Assembly (NCBI RefSeq): GCF_900091615.1
Contig: NZ_FMIA01000002.1
Coordinates: 4,774,001-4,838,000 of the forward strand
From: Micromonospora yangpuensis
GTDB lineage: Bacteria; Actinomycetota; Actinomycetes; Mycobacteriales; Micromonosporaceae
DNA: 64,000 nt
Direction: 5' to 3'
Shown here: positions 17,963 through 27,098 of the stretch, one piece after another
Numbering within the stretch: the stretch's first letter is position 1
Layout of the letters: each line of letters begins with the position of its first letter
Program-made: the position numbers and the translations under genes
Notes under the pieces: model-generated
What the model was told of the DNA's origin: nothing
The model's database searches: none
Seen by the model: the letters and a program-made list of their open reading frames with translations, nothing else

Positions 17963-19642
17963 GTGGCACTTTCTCGACGTACCGTTCTGCTCTCCGGCGC
18001 GACGGTCGGCGCGGTCGGCGCGGTGACCGGCGGGGCGAGCACGGCCGGCGCGACCGGCACCGTGGTCCAGAATCGACGGGCGGTGGGCCGGCCGCTGCGG
18101 CAGGATCCGTTCACCCTGGGCGTCGCCTCCGGCGACCCGGCACCGGACGGGTTCGTGCTCTGGACCCGGCTCGCCCCACAGCCGCTGGCCGAGGACGGAC
18201 TCGGCGGCATGCCCGACCGGGTGGTGAGCGTGCAGTGGGAGATCGCCGCGGACGAGGCCTTCCGCCACCGGGTACAGCAGGGGGTCGTACCGGCCCGGCC
18301 GCAGTCGGCGCACAGCGTGCACGTGGAGGTGGCAGGGTTGCTGCCCGGCCGGGAGTACTTCTACCGGTTCCGCGCCGAGGGGTACCTGTCGCCGGTGGGA
18401 CGCACCCGCACCGCGCCCGCGCCGTCGACCATGCCGGCCGCCCTCGCCATGGCCTTCGCGTCCTGCTCGCAGTACGAGCACGGCTGGTTCACCGCGTACC
18501 GGCGGTTGGCCGAGAGCGAACCGGAACTGGTCCTGCACCTGGGCGACTACCAGTACGAGTACGCCAAGGACACGTACACGGTGCCGGGTGGCAACCCGCG
18601 TGACCACGAGGGGCCGGAGACCCGCACGCTTGCCAACTACCGGCAGCGGCACGCCCAGTACAAGACCGACGCCGACCTGCAGGCGGCCCACGCGGTGGCC
18701 CCCTGGCTGGTGGTCTTCGACGACCACGAGGTCGACAACAACTGGGCCGACGAGATCCCCGAGGCCCCCGATCCGGACTTCCTGGCCCGGCGGGCGGCGG
18801 CCTTCCAGGCGTACTACGAGAACATGCCGCTGCGCCGGACCTCGATCCCGCGCGGCATCGACCTGCAGCTCTACCGTCGGGTGCGGTGGGGTCGGCTGGC
18901 CACCTTCCACCTGCTCGACACCCGGCAGTACCGCGACGACCAGGCGTGCGGCGACGGGTACCGCGACTGCGCGGCGGCGGCCGAGGAGAACCGGTCGATC
19001 ACCGGCGCCGAGCAGGAGGCGTGGCTGCTGGACGGCTTCCGCCGAGCCGACGCCCGCTGGGACATCCTCGGCCAGCAGGTCTTCTTCGCCCAACGCGACA
19101 ACAATGCCGGGCCGCTCACCGTCACCAGCATGGACGCCTGGGACGGCTACGTCGCGTCCCGGGACCGGATCACCCGGGGCTGGGTGGCCGCCGGGGTGCG
19201 CAACCCGGTGGTGCTCACCGGCGACGTGCACGCCCACTGGGCCAGCGACCTGAAGCTGGACTACGCCGACCCGACCTCCCGTACCGTCGGTTCGGAGCTG
19301 GTCTGCTCCTCGGTCACCTCCGGCGGCGACGGCGCCGACTCGGCCAGCGACTCCCACCCGTTCCTGCGGATCAACCCGCACCTGCGCTTCCAGAACAACC
19401 TACGGGGGTACGTCCGCACCACGATCACCCCGGCGCAGCTGGCCGCCGACTTCGAGGTGCTGCCGTACGTCAGCCGGCCGGGCGCGCCGGTGCACACCCG
19501 TGCCTCGTTCGTCGTCGAGGACCGGGTGCCCGGCCTGCACCAGACGTACGACCGACCGGTGGACCCGTCGGCGGCGGCCCGCCGGGTCGACCCCGCCGAG
19601 GCCACCCGCCAGACCGTCCAGTCCGAAACCCTCCGCCCCTGA
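17963..19642 (+). CDS. phoD: Alkaline phosphatase D, Tat-exported
   Basis: 559 aa from GTG at 17963 with GGGGAGGAA upstream. A twin-arginine signal (SRRTVLLSGATVGAV) opens the protein and an Ala-rich cleavage region ends near residue 30. The PhoD N-terminal domain is seen in DPFTLGVASGDPAPDGFVLWTRL. The metallophosphatase core has FASCSQYEHGWFTAY, LHLGDYQYEY, FDDHEVDNNWADE and LTGDVHAHWASD. PhoD enzymes are exported phosphomonoesterases/diesterases, usually with iron and calcium, which recover phosphate from organic esters. No PHO box was recognised upstream. It converges with yjbQ across a repeat element. Confidence 0.95.
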   Translation: MALSRRTVLLSGATVGAVGAVTGGASTAGATGTVVQNRRAVGRPLRQDPFTLGVASGDPAPDGFVLWTRLAPQPLAEDGLGGMPDRVVSVQWEIAADEAFRHRVQQGVVPARPQSAHSVHVEVAGLLPGREYFYRFRAEGYLSPVGRTRTAPAPSTMPAALAMAFASCSQYEHGWFTAYRRLAESEPELVLHLGDYQYEYAKDTYTVPGGNPRDHEGPETRTLANYRQRHAQYKTDADLQAAHAVAPWLVVFDDHEVDNNWADEIPEAPDPDFLARRAAAFQAYYENMPLRRTSIPRGIDLQLYRRVRWGRLATFHLLDTRQYRDDQACGDGYRDCAAAAEENRSITGAEQEAWLLDGFRRADARWDILGQQVFFAQRDNNAGPLTVTSMDAWDGYVASRDRITRGWVAAGVRNPVVLTGDVHAHWASDLKLDYADPTSRTVGSELVCSSVTSGGDGADSASDSHPFLRINPHLRFQNNLRGYVRTTITPAQLAADFEVLPYVSRPGAPVHTRASFVVEDRVPGLHQTYDRPVDPSAAARRVDPAEATRQTVQSETLRP

Positions 19643-19646
19643 GGGG

Positions 19647-19735
19647 TAAGGAAGGGCCCCTTGTTAACGCTTCCGGTAGAGAAGGGCACCCCTCTCACCA
19701 CCGGGCCGTCGCCGGTAACAAGGGGCCCTTCCAAA
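19647..19735 (-). repeat. Dispersed hairpin repeat, double-arm copy (copy 4)
   Basis: TAAGGAAGGGCCCCTTGTTAAC at the left and GGTAACAAGGGGCCCTTCC at the right form the outer arms. The inner unit (19647-19698) carries GCTTCCGGTAGAG and a short hairpin. It separates convergent phoD and yjbQ and probably works as a two-way terminator. Confidence 0.88.
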
Positions 19736-19743
19736 CGGCGCGG

Positions 19744-20148
19744 TCAGGCGGGGAGGAAGGAGAAGCGGACCTGGCGGGTGGGGTTGTCGCCGTTGGTGTC
19801 GACCAGGCAGATCGACTGCCAGGTGCCCAGCGCGAGCCGCCCGTCGAGCACCGGCACCGTCGCGTACGGCGGAACGAGGGCGGGCAGTACGTGGTCGCGC
19901 CCGTGCCCCCGTGACCCGTGCCGGTGCCGCCAGCGGTCGTCGGTGGGTAGCAGCTCGTCCAGGGCGGTGAGCAGGTCGTCGTCGCTGCCGGCCCCGGTCT
20001 CGATGATCGCCAGCCCGGCGGTGGCGTGCGGCACGAAGACGTGCAGGAGCCCGTCGCCCTGCCCGGCGACGAAACTCTCCGCCTCGCCCGTGATGTCCCG
20101 AACGGTGGGCCGGGAACCGGTCGATACGGTGATCACCTCACTGCGCAT
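19744..20148 (-). CDS. YjbQ/UPF0047 family protein
   Basis: 134 aa from ATG at 20148. It shows the compact YjbQ fold with FVPHATAGLAIIETGAGSDDDLL and the histidine-rich active-site segment (RHRHGSRGHGRDHV), then LVPPYATVPVLDGRLALGTWQSICLVDTNGD. Family members bind a metal and some can make thiamine phosphate weakly; the true role is unsettled. Length is normal for the family (~130-140 aa). It is leftward, with the small membrane protein gene upstream on the same strand after a ~130-bp gap in which nothing was recognised. Confidence 0.92.
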   Translation of the reverse strand: MRSEVITVSTGSRPTVRDITGEAESFVAGQGDGLLHVFVPHATAGLAIIETGAGSDDDLLTALDELLPTDDRWRHRHGSRGHGRDHVLPALVPPYATVPVLDGRLALGTWQSICLVDTNGDNPTRQVRFSFLPA

Positions 20149-20277
20149 ACGGCGCATTCTGCCGCAACCGCCGACGCCCCGCCCGGCTACGGCCGACCGG
20201 GCCGGCCCGGCCACGGACGTCTCGGCCGGTCGGCGTCAGCTACCTGACGGACGGCGCGGCCCGCCCCGCCGGGACGC

Positions 20278-20619
20278 TTACCAACCGCCTCCGCCGGAGT
20301 CGCCTGACGAGCCGCCGCTGTCGCCGGACCAGCCCGCGCCGCCGTCGCCGGACCAGCCGCCCGGGTCACCGTGGTACGTCGGATACGTGCCGGGCGTCAC
20401 GCTCGAATCGGCGTACCCGGGGCCCGGCCGGCGGTAGCCGGTGCCGGAGAGCATCCGCAGCCCGACGGCCAGCAGCACCAGCCCGATCAGCCCCGCCGCC
20501 ACGAAGAGCGACAGATGCAGGTCGCCGCCGGCCAACCCGAGCACCGCCAACAGCAGGGTGAGCCCACCCACCAGCACCAGCGCGCTCGCCGCCGCCCGCC
20601 GCATCGTCATGCCGCTCAC
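20278..20619 (-). CDS. Small two-helix membrane protein with Gly/Ser-rich tail
   Basis: 113 aa from GTG at 20619, with GGAGG seven bases upstream (an ATG at 20610 is a less likely start). Two hydrophobic segments, about residues 8-29 and 34-57, are followed by GYRRPGPGYADSS and a tail of Gly-Gly-Ser-Gly-Asp repeats ending GGGGW. The tail resembles low-complexity ends of small envelope proteins. Family not recognised. It is probably an inner-membrane protein with both ends on the same side. It is divergent from aceE. Confidence 0.7.
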   Translation of the reverse strand: MSGMTMRRAAASALVLVGGLTLLLAVLGLAGGDLHLSLFVAAGLIGLVLLAVGLRMLSGTGYRRPGPGYADSSVTPGTYPTYHGDPGGWSGDGGAGWSGDSGGSSGDSGGGGW

Positions 20620-21068
20620 GGTAGAACCTCCCGGCAAGACCCCGTGGTACGCCCACAGCCCGCCCCCGCCCGAGTCGGTACGCCGGGCACCGCGCACGGG
20701 CATCGTTCTCCCAGAACACCGCAATCCGCCCTCATGGCGCGTCAACGGTGACAATTCACTCCGGCGCACCGGTTGAGGCGCCCTCCGTCCGGTCATCCGT
20801 CGACCCGACCGGCCGGCCCCGCCCCGTGCGGCTCCCCTCCTCTGCCGGGTGCGACGCGCCGGGACGTGCGGTGAGCAGGGCACCCCGCTCTACCGAAAGC
20901 GTTAACAGGGGGCCCTTCCTTGCAGGTGGGGTGGGGGGTGATGGGGGAAGTTACCGGTGGGTACCTGTGTCGAGGGTCGCGTCTGTGCCGGGCAGAGGTG
21001 ACGCGGGGTGCCCGCAAAGGGCAGGATGGCGCTAGAGACCTGTCCCACACACAACCGAGGGAACGCCT
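20620..21068. other. 449-bp divergent intergenic region upstream of aceE
   Basis: Holds one repeat unit (20871-20923) and the aceE leader. TAGAGA near 21032 could be a -10 element, but no convincing -35 was seen. The sequence drops slightly in GC near 20710-20770. No gene is supported; a + strand frame at 20748-21035 crosses the repeat and is rejected. Confidence 0.4.
20871..20923 (+). repeat. Dispersed hairpin repeat, single unit (copy 5)
   Basis: Unit GTGAGCAGGGCACCCC, core TACCGAAAGCGTTAAC, end GGGGGCCCTTCCTTGC. It lies in the divergent region between the small membrane protein gene and aceE, about 145 bp before aceE. Confidence 0.88.
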
Positions 21069-23807
21069 GTGGCTACGGAACGCAAGCGCCCGGTGATCAC
21101 CGCTGGTCTGCCGAGCCAGCTTCCGGACATCGACCCAGAAGAGACCGGCGAATGGGTCGAGTCGCTCGACGGGGTCATCGACGAGCGCGGAACCAAACGC
21201 GCCCGGTACGTCATGCTCAGCCTGCTGGAGCGGGCCCGTGAGCGCCATGTCGGGGTGCCGTCGCTGACGACCACCGACTACCTGAACACGATCCCGCCCG
21301 AGAGCGAACCGTGGTTCCCCGGTGACGAGCACGTCGAGCGGCGGCTGCGGGCCTACGTCCGGTGGAACGCCGCGATGCTGGTGCACCGGGCCCAGCGGCC
21401 GGAGATCGGCGTGGGCGGGCACATCTCGACCTTCGCCAGCTCGGCGTCGCTGTACGAGGTGGGCTTCAACCACTTCTTCCGGGGCAAGGAGCATCCCGGC
21501 GGCGGTGACCACATCTTCTACCAGGGGCACGCCTCGCCGGGCATGTACGCGCGGGCGTTCCTGGAGGGGCGGCTGACCGAGCACCAGCTCGACGGGTTCC
21601 GGCAGGAGCTGTCCCACCCGGGCGGCGGGCTGCCGTCGTACCCGCACCCGAGGCTGATGCCGGACTTCTGGGAGTTCCCCACGGTCTCCATGGGGCTGGG
21701 CCCGCTGAACGCCATCTACCAGGCCCGGTTCAACCGGTACCTGCAGCACCGGGGCATCAAGGACACCTCCGACCAGCACGTCTGGGCGTTCCTCGGAGAC
21801 GGCGAGATGGACGAGGTGGAGTCGCTCGGCGCGATCGGCGTGGCCGCCCGCGAGGAGCTGGACAACCTCACCTTCGTGATCAACTGCAACCTGCAGCGGC
21901 TGGACGGCCCGGTCCGGGGCAACGGCAAGATCATGCAGGAGCTGGAGGCGTTCTTCCGGGGTGCCGGGTGGAACGTCATCAAGGTGGTCTGGGGCCGGGA
22001 GTGGGACCCGCTGCTCGCGGCGGACACCGACGGTGCGCTGGTCAACCTGATGAACACCACGCCCGACGGTGACTACCAGACCTACAAGGCGGAGTCCGGG
22101 GCGTACGTGCGGGAGCACTTCTTCGGTCGTGACCCGCGGACCCGCAAGATGGTCGAGGGCCTCAGCGACGACGAGATCTGGAACCTCAAGCGGGGTGGCC
22201 ACGACTACCGCAAGCTCTACGCGGCCTACAAGGCGGCGATGGAGCACACCGGGCAGCCGACGGTGATCCTGGCCAAGACGATCAAGGGTTGGACGCTCGG
22301 CTCGCACTTCGAGGGCCGCAACGCCACGCACCAGATGAAGAAGCTGACCCTGGACGACCTCAAGCTGTTCCGGGACCGCCTCTACCTGGACATCCCGGAC
22401 TCGGCGCTGGAGGAGAACCCGTACCTCCCGCCGTACTTCCACCCGGGCGAGAAGTCCGACGAGCTGGCGTACCTGAAGGAGCGGCGGCAGCAGCTCGGCG
22501 GCTACCTCCCCTCCCGGCGGACCGCCGGCAAGGCGCTGGCCATTCCCGGCAGCGAGCGGTTCTCCGACGTCAAGCGCGGCTCGGGCAAGCAGAAGGTCGC
22601 CACCACGATGGCCTTCGTCCGGCTGCTCAAGGACATCATGAAGGACAAGGAGTTCGGCAAGCGCTGGGTGCCGATCATCCCGGACGAGGCCCGTACCTTC
22701 GGGATGGACTCGCTCTTCCCCACGCAGAAGATCTACTCGCCGCACGGCCAGCGCTACACCTCGGTCGACCGGGAGCTGTTCCTGTCGTACAAGGAGGCCA
22801 CGACGGGGCAGATCCTGCACGAGGGGATCAACGAGGCCGGTTCGGTGGCCTCGTTCACCGCCGCCGGCAGCGCGTACGCCACCCACGGCGAGCCGATGAT
22901 CCCGCTGTACATCTTCTACTCGATGTTCGGCTTCCAGCGCACCGGCGACGGGTTCTGGGCGGCGGCCGACCAGATGGCCCGGGGCTTCGTGCTCGGCGCC
23001 ACCGCCGGGCGGACCACGCTCAACGGTGAGGGCCTGCAGCACGAGGACGGGCACTCGCTGCTGCTGGCGGCGACCAACCCGGCGGTGGTCTCCTACGACG
23101 CGGCGTTCGCCTTCGAGCTGGCGCACATCGTGGAGAACGGTCTGCACCGGATGTACGGCGAGGACCCGGAGAACATCTTCTACTACCTCACCATCTACAA
23201 CGAGCCGATCCACCAGCCGGCCGAGCCCGAGGGGGTGGACGTCGAGGGCCTGCTCAAGGGGATCTACCGGTACGCCCCGGCCCCGGCCGTCGACGGACCG
23301 AAGGCGCAGATCCTGGCCTCCGGCACCGGCATGCAGTGGGCGCTCAAGGCCCAGCAGCTGCTCGCCCAGGACTGGCAGGTCGCCGCCGACGTCTGGTCGG
23401 TGACCTCCTGGACCGAGCTGCGCCGCGACGCGGTGCGGTGCGAGGAGCACAACCTGCTCAACCCCGGTGGCGAGGCGAAGGTGCCGTACCTGCAGGAGAA
23501 GCTGGCCGACGCCGAGGGGCCGAAGGTCGCGGTCAGCGACTGGATGCGCGCGGTGCCGGACCTGATCTCCCGCTGGGTGCCCGGTGACTACACCTCGCTG
23601 GGCACCGACGGGTTCGGCATGTCCGACACCCGGCACGCGCTGCGCCGGCACTTCCACGTCGACGCCGAGTCGGTGACCGTCGCCACGCTGCGGCAGCTCG
23701 CGCTGCGCGGCGCGGTGCCGGCCAACGTCCCGGCCGAGGCGGCCAAGAAGTACGCCATCGACGACGTGAACGCCGCACCGGTCGGCGAGACCGGCGGCGA
23801 CAGCTAG
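21069..23807 (+). CDS. aceE: Pyruvate dehydrogenase E1 component, homodimeric
   Basis: 912 aa from GTG at 21069 (GAGGGAAC upstream). It decarboxylates pyruvate with thiamine diphosphate and reductively acetylates the E2 lipoyl domain. AceE signatures include [45 protein letters not shown], the TPP motif GDGEMDE at about residue 244 with [12 protein letters not shown], and [18 protein letters not shown]. Length matches actinobacterial AceE (~910 aa). In actinobacteria this E1 works in a mixed PDH/ODH supercomplex. E2 and E3 are not adjacent. A GC-rich hairpin follows the stop. Confidence 0.97.
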   Translation: MATERKRPVITAGLPSQLPDIDPEETGEWVESLDGVIDERGTKRARYVMLSLLERARERHVGVPSLTTTDYLNTIPPESEPWFPGDEHVERRLRAYVRWNAAMLVHRAQRPEIGVGGHISTFASSASLYEVGFNHFFRGKEHPGGGDHIFYQGHASPGMYARAFLEGRLTEHQLDGFRQELSHPGGGLPSYPHPRLMPDFWEFPTVSMGLGPLNAIYQARFNRYLQHRGIKDTSDQHVWAFLGDGEMDEVESLGAIGVAAREELDNLTFVINCNLQRLDGPVRGNGKIMQELEAFFRGAGWNVIKVVWGREWDPLLAADTDGALVNLMNTTPDGDYQTYKAESGAYVREHFFGRDPRTRKMVEGLSDDEIWNLKRGGHDYRKLYAAYKAAMEHTGQPTVILAKTIKGWTLGSHFEGRNATHQMKKLTLDDLKLFRDRLYLDIPDSALEENPYLPPYFHPGEKSDELAYLKERRQQLGGYLPSRRTAGKALAIPGSERFSDVKRGSGKQKVATTMAFVRLLKDIMKDKEFGKRWVPIIPDEARTFGMDSLFPTQKIYSPHGQRYTSVDRELFLSYKEATTGQILHEGINEAGSVASFTAAGSAYATHGEPMIPLYIFYSMFGFQRTGDGFWAAADQMARGFVLGATAGRTTLNGEGLQHEDGHSLLLAATNPAVVSYDAAFAFELAHIVENGLHRMYGEDPENIFYYLTIYNEPIHQPAEPEGVDVEGLLKGIYRYAPAPAVDGPKAQILASGTGMQWALKAQQLLAQDWQVAADVWSVTSWTELRRDAVRCEEHNLLNPGGEAKVPYLQEKLADAEGPKVAVSDWMRAVPDLISRWVPGDYTSLGTDGFGMSDTRHALRRHFHVDAESVTVATLRQLALRGAVPANVPAEAAKKYAIDDVNAAPVGETGGDS

Positions 23808-23824
23808 CCAGGGGTACGCCCCGC

Positions 23825-23864
23825 AGGGGCCCGGCCCGGTGTGACCACACCGCGCCGGGCCCCT
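23825..23864 (+). terminator. GC-rich hairpin after aceE
   Basis: AGGGGCCCGGC pairs with GCCGGGCCCCT, and the enclosed CGGTGTG/CACACCG forms an inner stem. It begins 17 bp after the aceE stop. There is no U tract, as is common in actinobacteria. Confidence 0.7.
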
Positions 23865-24032
23865 CGCGTGTGCGCCCACCGAGCGGGGCGCGCCCGCCGC
23901 ACCGGCGACGGTCAGGGTCGGCGGTATGACGCGAACGGTATCGACGATCACCTTCTCGCCGAAACACTCGACATCCAGAATCCTCGATAGGGGATCAGCG
24001 TGTTCGGGGTCCCGCGACGGTAGGGAGGCCGC

Positions 24033-25322
24033 ATGCGAGTCGTCCGGATCGGTATCGCCCTGGCGCTCGGCACCCTCGTGGTGTCGATGCTGGGTTCGGG
24101 CTCGCCCTCGGTGGCGCACGATCCCGCCACGCCCGCCGGCCGGGCGTCGGCACAGGAGTTCATGGCCCAGCGCGAACCGAGCCAGCGGTTGGCCGCCGTG
24201 GCGGCGGCGACCTGCACCAACGGGCAGGCGGCCGGCTACCCGTGCCGCAACGTGGACCTGCTGTCGTTCCTGCCGCTGGCCGACATCGGCGGCAGCCAGG
24301 CCAACGACATCTGGGGGTGGCGCGACAGCACCACCGGCAAGGAGTACGCGCTGGTCGGGCGGCGCAACGGCACGTCGTTCGTGGACATCTCCACCCCCAC
24401 CGCGCCGGTGTACCTGGGCAACCTGCCCGCCCACCAGAACCGCACCGCGATCTGGCGCGACATCAAGGTCTACCGCGACCACGCGTACGTGGTGGCCGAC
24501 GTCTCCGGGCACGGCATGCAGGTCTTCGACCTGACCCGGCTGCGCGGGGTGACCACCCCGCAGACCTGGACGGCGAACGTGCACTACGCCGGGTTCGGCA
24601 ACGCGCACAACATCGCCGTCAACGAGGAGACCGGGTACGCGTACGCGGTCGGCACGAACACCTGCAGCGGCGGACTGCACATGGTCGACATCCGGACACC
24701 GAAGTCGCCGGTGGCGGCCGGCTGCGTCAGCAACGACGGGTACACCCACGACACCCAGTGCGTGGTGTACCGGGGTCCGGACACCGCGTACACCGGGCGG
24801 GAGATCTGCGTCAGCTCCAACGAGGACACCGTCACCGTGGTCGACGTGACCAGCAAGTCCGCGCCCCGGCAGCTGTCCCGGATCGGGTACACCGGGCGGG
24901 CGTACACCCACCAGGGCTGGTTCACCGAGAACCAGCGGTACTTCCTGCTCGACGACGAGCTGGACGAGACCCGGCGCGGGGTGCGTACCCAGACCTACCT
25001 CTGGGACCTGGCCGACCTGGACAACCCCCGGCACATCGGCACCTACAGCGCCCCGACCGGGGTCCAGGCCACCGACCACAACCAGTACGTCAAGGGCAAC
25101 TACAGCTACCAGGCCAACTACCGGGCCGGCCTGCGCATCCTGGACCTGCGCAACGTGGCGGCCGGGCAGGCCACCGAGGCGGGCTTCTTCGACGTCTACC
25201 CGTCCAGCGACAGCGCCTCGATGAACGGGGCGTGGAGCGTGTACCCGTACCTGCCCAGCGGTGTGGTGGTGGTCAGCGGGATCGAGCAGGGGCTCTTCGT
25301 CCTGCGGCCCCGGTTGTCGTGA
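24033..25322 (+). CDS. Secreted choice-of-anchor B family protein (LVIVD-type repeats)
   Basis: 429 aa from ATG at 24033 behind GTAGGGAGG. A Sec signal peptide (residues 1-~27, VALALGTLVVSMLGSG-like core) is followed by beta-propeller-type repeats: VGRRNGTSFVDISTPTAPVYLGNLP, AYVVADVSGHGMQVFDLTRLRG, LHMVDIRTPKSPVAAGC, VTVVDVTSKSAPRQLSRIGYTG and LRILDLRNVAAGQATEAGFFDVYP. These match the choice-of-anchor B family seen in secreted proteins of actinobacteria and marine bacteria; function is unknown. No C-terminal anchor is visible. The stop overlaps the next gene's start (GTGA), so the two are coupled. Confidence 0.85.
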   Translation: MRVVRIGIALALGTLVVSMLGSGSPSVAHDPATPAGRASAQEFMAQREPSQRLAAVAAATCTNGQAAGYPCRNVDLLSFLPLADIGGSQANDIWGWRDSTTGKEYALVGRRNGTSFVDISTPTAPVYLGNLPAHQNRTAIWRDIKVYRDHAYVVADVSGHGMQVFDLTRLRGVTTPQTWTANVHYAGFGNAHNIAVNEETGYAYAVGTNTCSGGLHMVDIRTPKSPVAAGCVSNDGYTHDTQCVVYRGPDTAYTGREICVSSNEDTVTVVDVTSKSAPRQLSRIGYTGRAYTHQGWFTENQRYFLLDDELDETRRGVRTQTYLWDLADLDNPRHIGTYSAPTGVQATDHNQYVKGNYSYQANYRAGLRILDLRNVAAGQATEAGFFDVYPSSDSASMNGAWSVYPYLPSGVVVVSGIEQGLFVLRPRLS

Positions 25323-26341
25323 CCGCGACCAGCGACCGGCCGGTGGTGGTGGCGCGGACCGCCACCACCGGCGAGCCGGCGGGACGGCGCGGCCCGGACC
25401 CCGGCAACGCGCCGGAGTCGCCGCCGGCCGGGCGGCACGGCCCGGACACCGGCGGCCCGCCGGAGTCGCCGCGCGGCCCGGACCCCGCCGGCCCGCCGGC
25501 CGGTCGGGGCTCCCGGTACGCCGCCGCGGTGCTGGTGCTCGGGCTGACCCTGGCGGTCGGCTTCGCCGCCGGCCGCTCCGGCGGGCCGGCCGGGGCGCCG
25601 ACCGGGCGGGCGGCACCGGCGGCGGGGGCGGCGCACCTCGGCCACGCCCCCGGCGGGCTGGAGGTCTCCCGGGACGGATACACGCTGGCCCTGCAGACCA
25701 CGGGTCTGACCGTCGGCCGCCCGGGTGAGCTGGTCTTCCGCATCACCGATCCGACCGGCCAGCCGGTGACCGCCTTCCAGGTCACCCACGAACGGACGCT
25801 GCACCTGATCGTGGTGGGTCGGGACCTGACCGGGTACCGGCACCTGCACCCGGAGATGGCACCGGACGGCACCTGGCGGACCACCCTCACCCCGGGCGCG
25901 GCCGGGCCGCTGCGGGTGATCGCCGACTTCTGGCCGGTCGGCGCGCCGGCGCAGGTCACCCTCGGCGCGGACCTGCCGGTCCCCGGTCGGTACGTGCCCC
26001 GGCCACCGCAGGAGCAGCAGGAGACCGTCGTGGTGGACGGCTACACGGTGACCCTCGACGGTGGACTGCGGCCGGGCGAGTCGAACCAGCTCCTGGTCTG
26101 GCTGGGCCGCGACGGGCAGCCGGTGAACGACCTGCAACCGCACCTGGGCGCGTACGGGCACCTGGTCGCCCTGCGCCACGGCGACCTGGCCTACCTGCAC
26201 GTGCACCCGGCCGCGGCCAGCCAGCCCAGTTCGGTGGTGGCCTTCGCGGTGCAGGTGCCGGCGGCCGGCACGTACCGGCTGTTCTTCGAGTTCCGGCACC
26301 GCGACGAGGTCCGGACGGTCGGGTTCACGCTCACCGCCTGA
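25319..26341 (+). CDS. Membrane-anchored His-rich two-domain protein
   Basis: 340 aa from GTG at 25319, overlapping the previous stop by 4 bp. A Pro/Gly-rich cytoplasmic N-terminus (~67 aa) precedes one transmembrane helix (AAAVLVLGLTLAVGFAAG) and an extracytoplasmic region. Two beta-sandwich-like halves each carry a His motif: HLIVVGRDLTGYRHLHPEM and HLVALRHGDLAYLHVHP, ending FFEFRHRDEVRTVGF. The repeated His motifs suggest metal binding, by analogy with periplasmic copper proteins, but this is inference. Coupling to the choice-of-anchor B gene implies a shared role at the cell surface. The family was not firmly recognised. Confidence 0.8.
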   Translation: MTATSDRPVVVARTATTGEPAGRRGPDPGNAPESPPAGRHGPDTGGPPESPRGPDPAGPPAGRGSRYAAAVLVLGLTLAVGFAAGRSGGPAGAPTGRAAPAAGAAHLGHAPGGLEVSRDGYTLALQTTGLTVGRPGELVFRITDPTGQPVTAFQVTHERTLHLIVVGRDLTGYRHLHPEMAPDGTWRTTLTPGAAGPLRVIADFWPVGAPAQVTLGADLPVPGRYVPRPPQEQQETVVVDGYTVTLDGGLRPGESNQLLVWLGRDGQPVNDLQPHLGAYGHLVALRHGDLAYLHVHPAAASQPSSVVAFAVQVPAAGTYRLFFEFRHRDEVRTVGFTLTA

Positions 26342-26383
26342 GCGCGACCGGCCCGGTCGAGCGGGCAGCGACGGTGGGGCGAC

Positions 26384-26420
26384 GATGGTCCGGCGTCCCT
26401 GGCGGGGACGCCGGACCATC
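26384..26420. terminator. Bidirectional hairpin terminator
   Basis: A 16-bp perfect stem (GATGGTCCGGCGTCCC and its complement) with a 5-base loop lies between convergent genes ending at 26341 and 26454. Position and symmetry suit termination from both sides. Confidence 0.85.
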
Positions 26421-26453
26421 ACCATCGCGGGTGACGCCCGGGGACGGGCCCGG

Positions 26454-26900
26454 TCAACCGACGGCGGCCAGATCGGTGAGTCGGGCCAACGAGTCCTCCA
26501 GGTCGGCGCCGACCCGACGCAGACCGAGCCGGAGCAGGGCCGCCTTGACCGGGCCGGCCGGCCAGCGTACGACGATGAGGCGCACGATCGTGCCGCCCTC
26601 CTCCTCGTCGGCGGTGAGCTGCACGTAGATCTCGGTCCGTGCCTCGGCCCGGGCCCCCGCGCCCTTGGCGCGTTCGCGCCAGCCGATCAGGTTCGGTTCC
26701 TGGAAGGCGATCACTTCGGCCTCGTGCGCCGCGCCGCGCCCGGCCTGGACCAGTTGTCGTCGGCCGAAGCCCTCTCCGGAGAGCACCTCGGCGGCACGTA
26801 CCCCCGCCAGCCAGGCCGGCAACTGCTCGGCCCGCTGGACGACGTCCCAGACCACTTCCACCGGCGCCACCACGTGCGCACTGCGTTCCACGAGGATCAT
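26454..26900 (-). CDS. SRPBCC family protein
   Basis: 148 aa from ATG at 26900. The START-like SRPBCC pattern is clear: VERSAHVVAPVEVVWDVVQRAEQLPAWL at the N-terminus, then VLSGEGFGRRQLVQAG, LIGWRERAKG and TEIYVQLTADEEEGGTIVRL, ending in the long C-terminal helix (VKAALLRLGLRRVGADLEDSLARLTDLA). Such proteins bind hydrophobic ligands or act as cyclases; a defined ligand cannot be given. It is divergent from the beta-glucosidase gene. Its end faces the 26384 hairpin. Confidence 0.88.
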   Translation of the reverse strand: MILVERSAHVVAPVEVVWDVVQRAEQLPAWLAGVRAAEVLSGEGFGRRQLVQAGRGAAHEAEVIAFQEPNLIGWRERAKGAGARAEARTEIYVQLTADEEEGGTIVRLIVVRWPAGPVKAALLRLGLRRVGADLEDSLARLTDLAAVG

Positions 26901-27048
26901 TTCGTCTTTCCCCCATTGAGGACATCCGCGATATTCGGCACTCTATGCGTCAAATCGGACGTAAGTGGACGTGTTCGGAAAAGACACGCCGAAAGCCCTT
27001 GCGCAACCCATCGCGGTACGCCTATGGCGCATCCCGGGTCGTACGCCC

Positions 27049-27069
27049 TAGAGTGCGAACACTGTTCGC
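27049..27069 (+). promoter_or_regulatory. Candidate promoter -10 and operator of the GH1 gene
   Basis: TAGAGT (27049-27054) fits a -10 element. It is followed at once by the palindrome GCGAACACTGTTCGC (27055-27069), 30 bp before the GH1 start. An operator at the transcription start would give repression. GCACTCT at 26938 and AGAGTGC near 27050 also form a distant inverted repeat. The binding protein is unknown. Confidence 0.45.
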
Positions 27070-27098
27070 GTTCTGGTCGCGTCCCCGGAGGGTGCCCG

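Noticed and set aside
27055..27069. Possible LexA/SOS box (GCGAACACTGTTCGC)
   Set aside because: The Gram-positive LexA box is CGAAC-N4-GTTCG; here the spacer is three bases, and the gene downstream is a beta-glucosidase.
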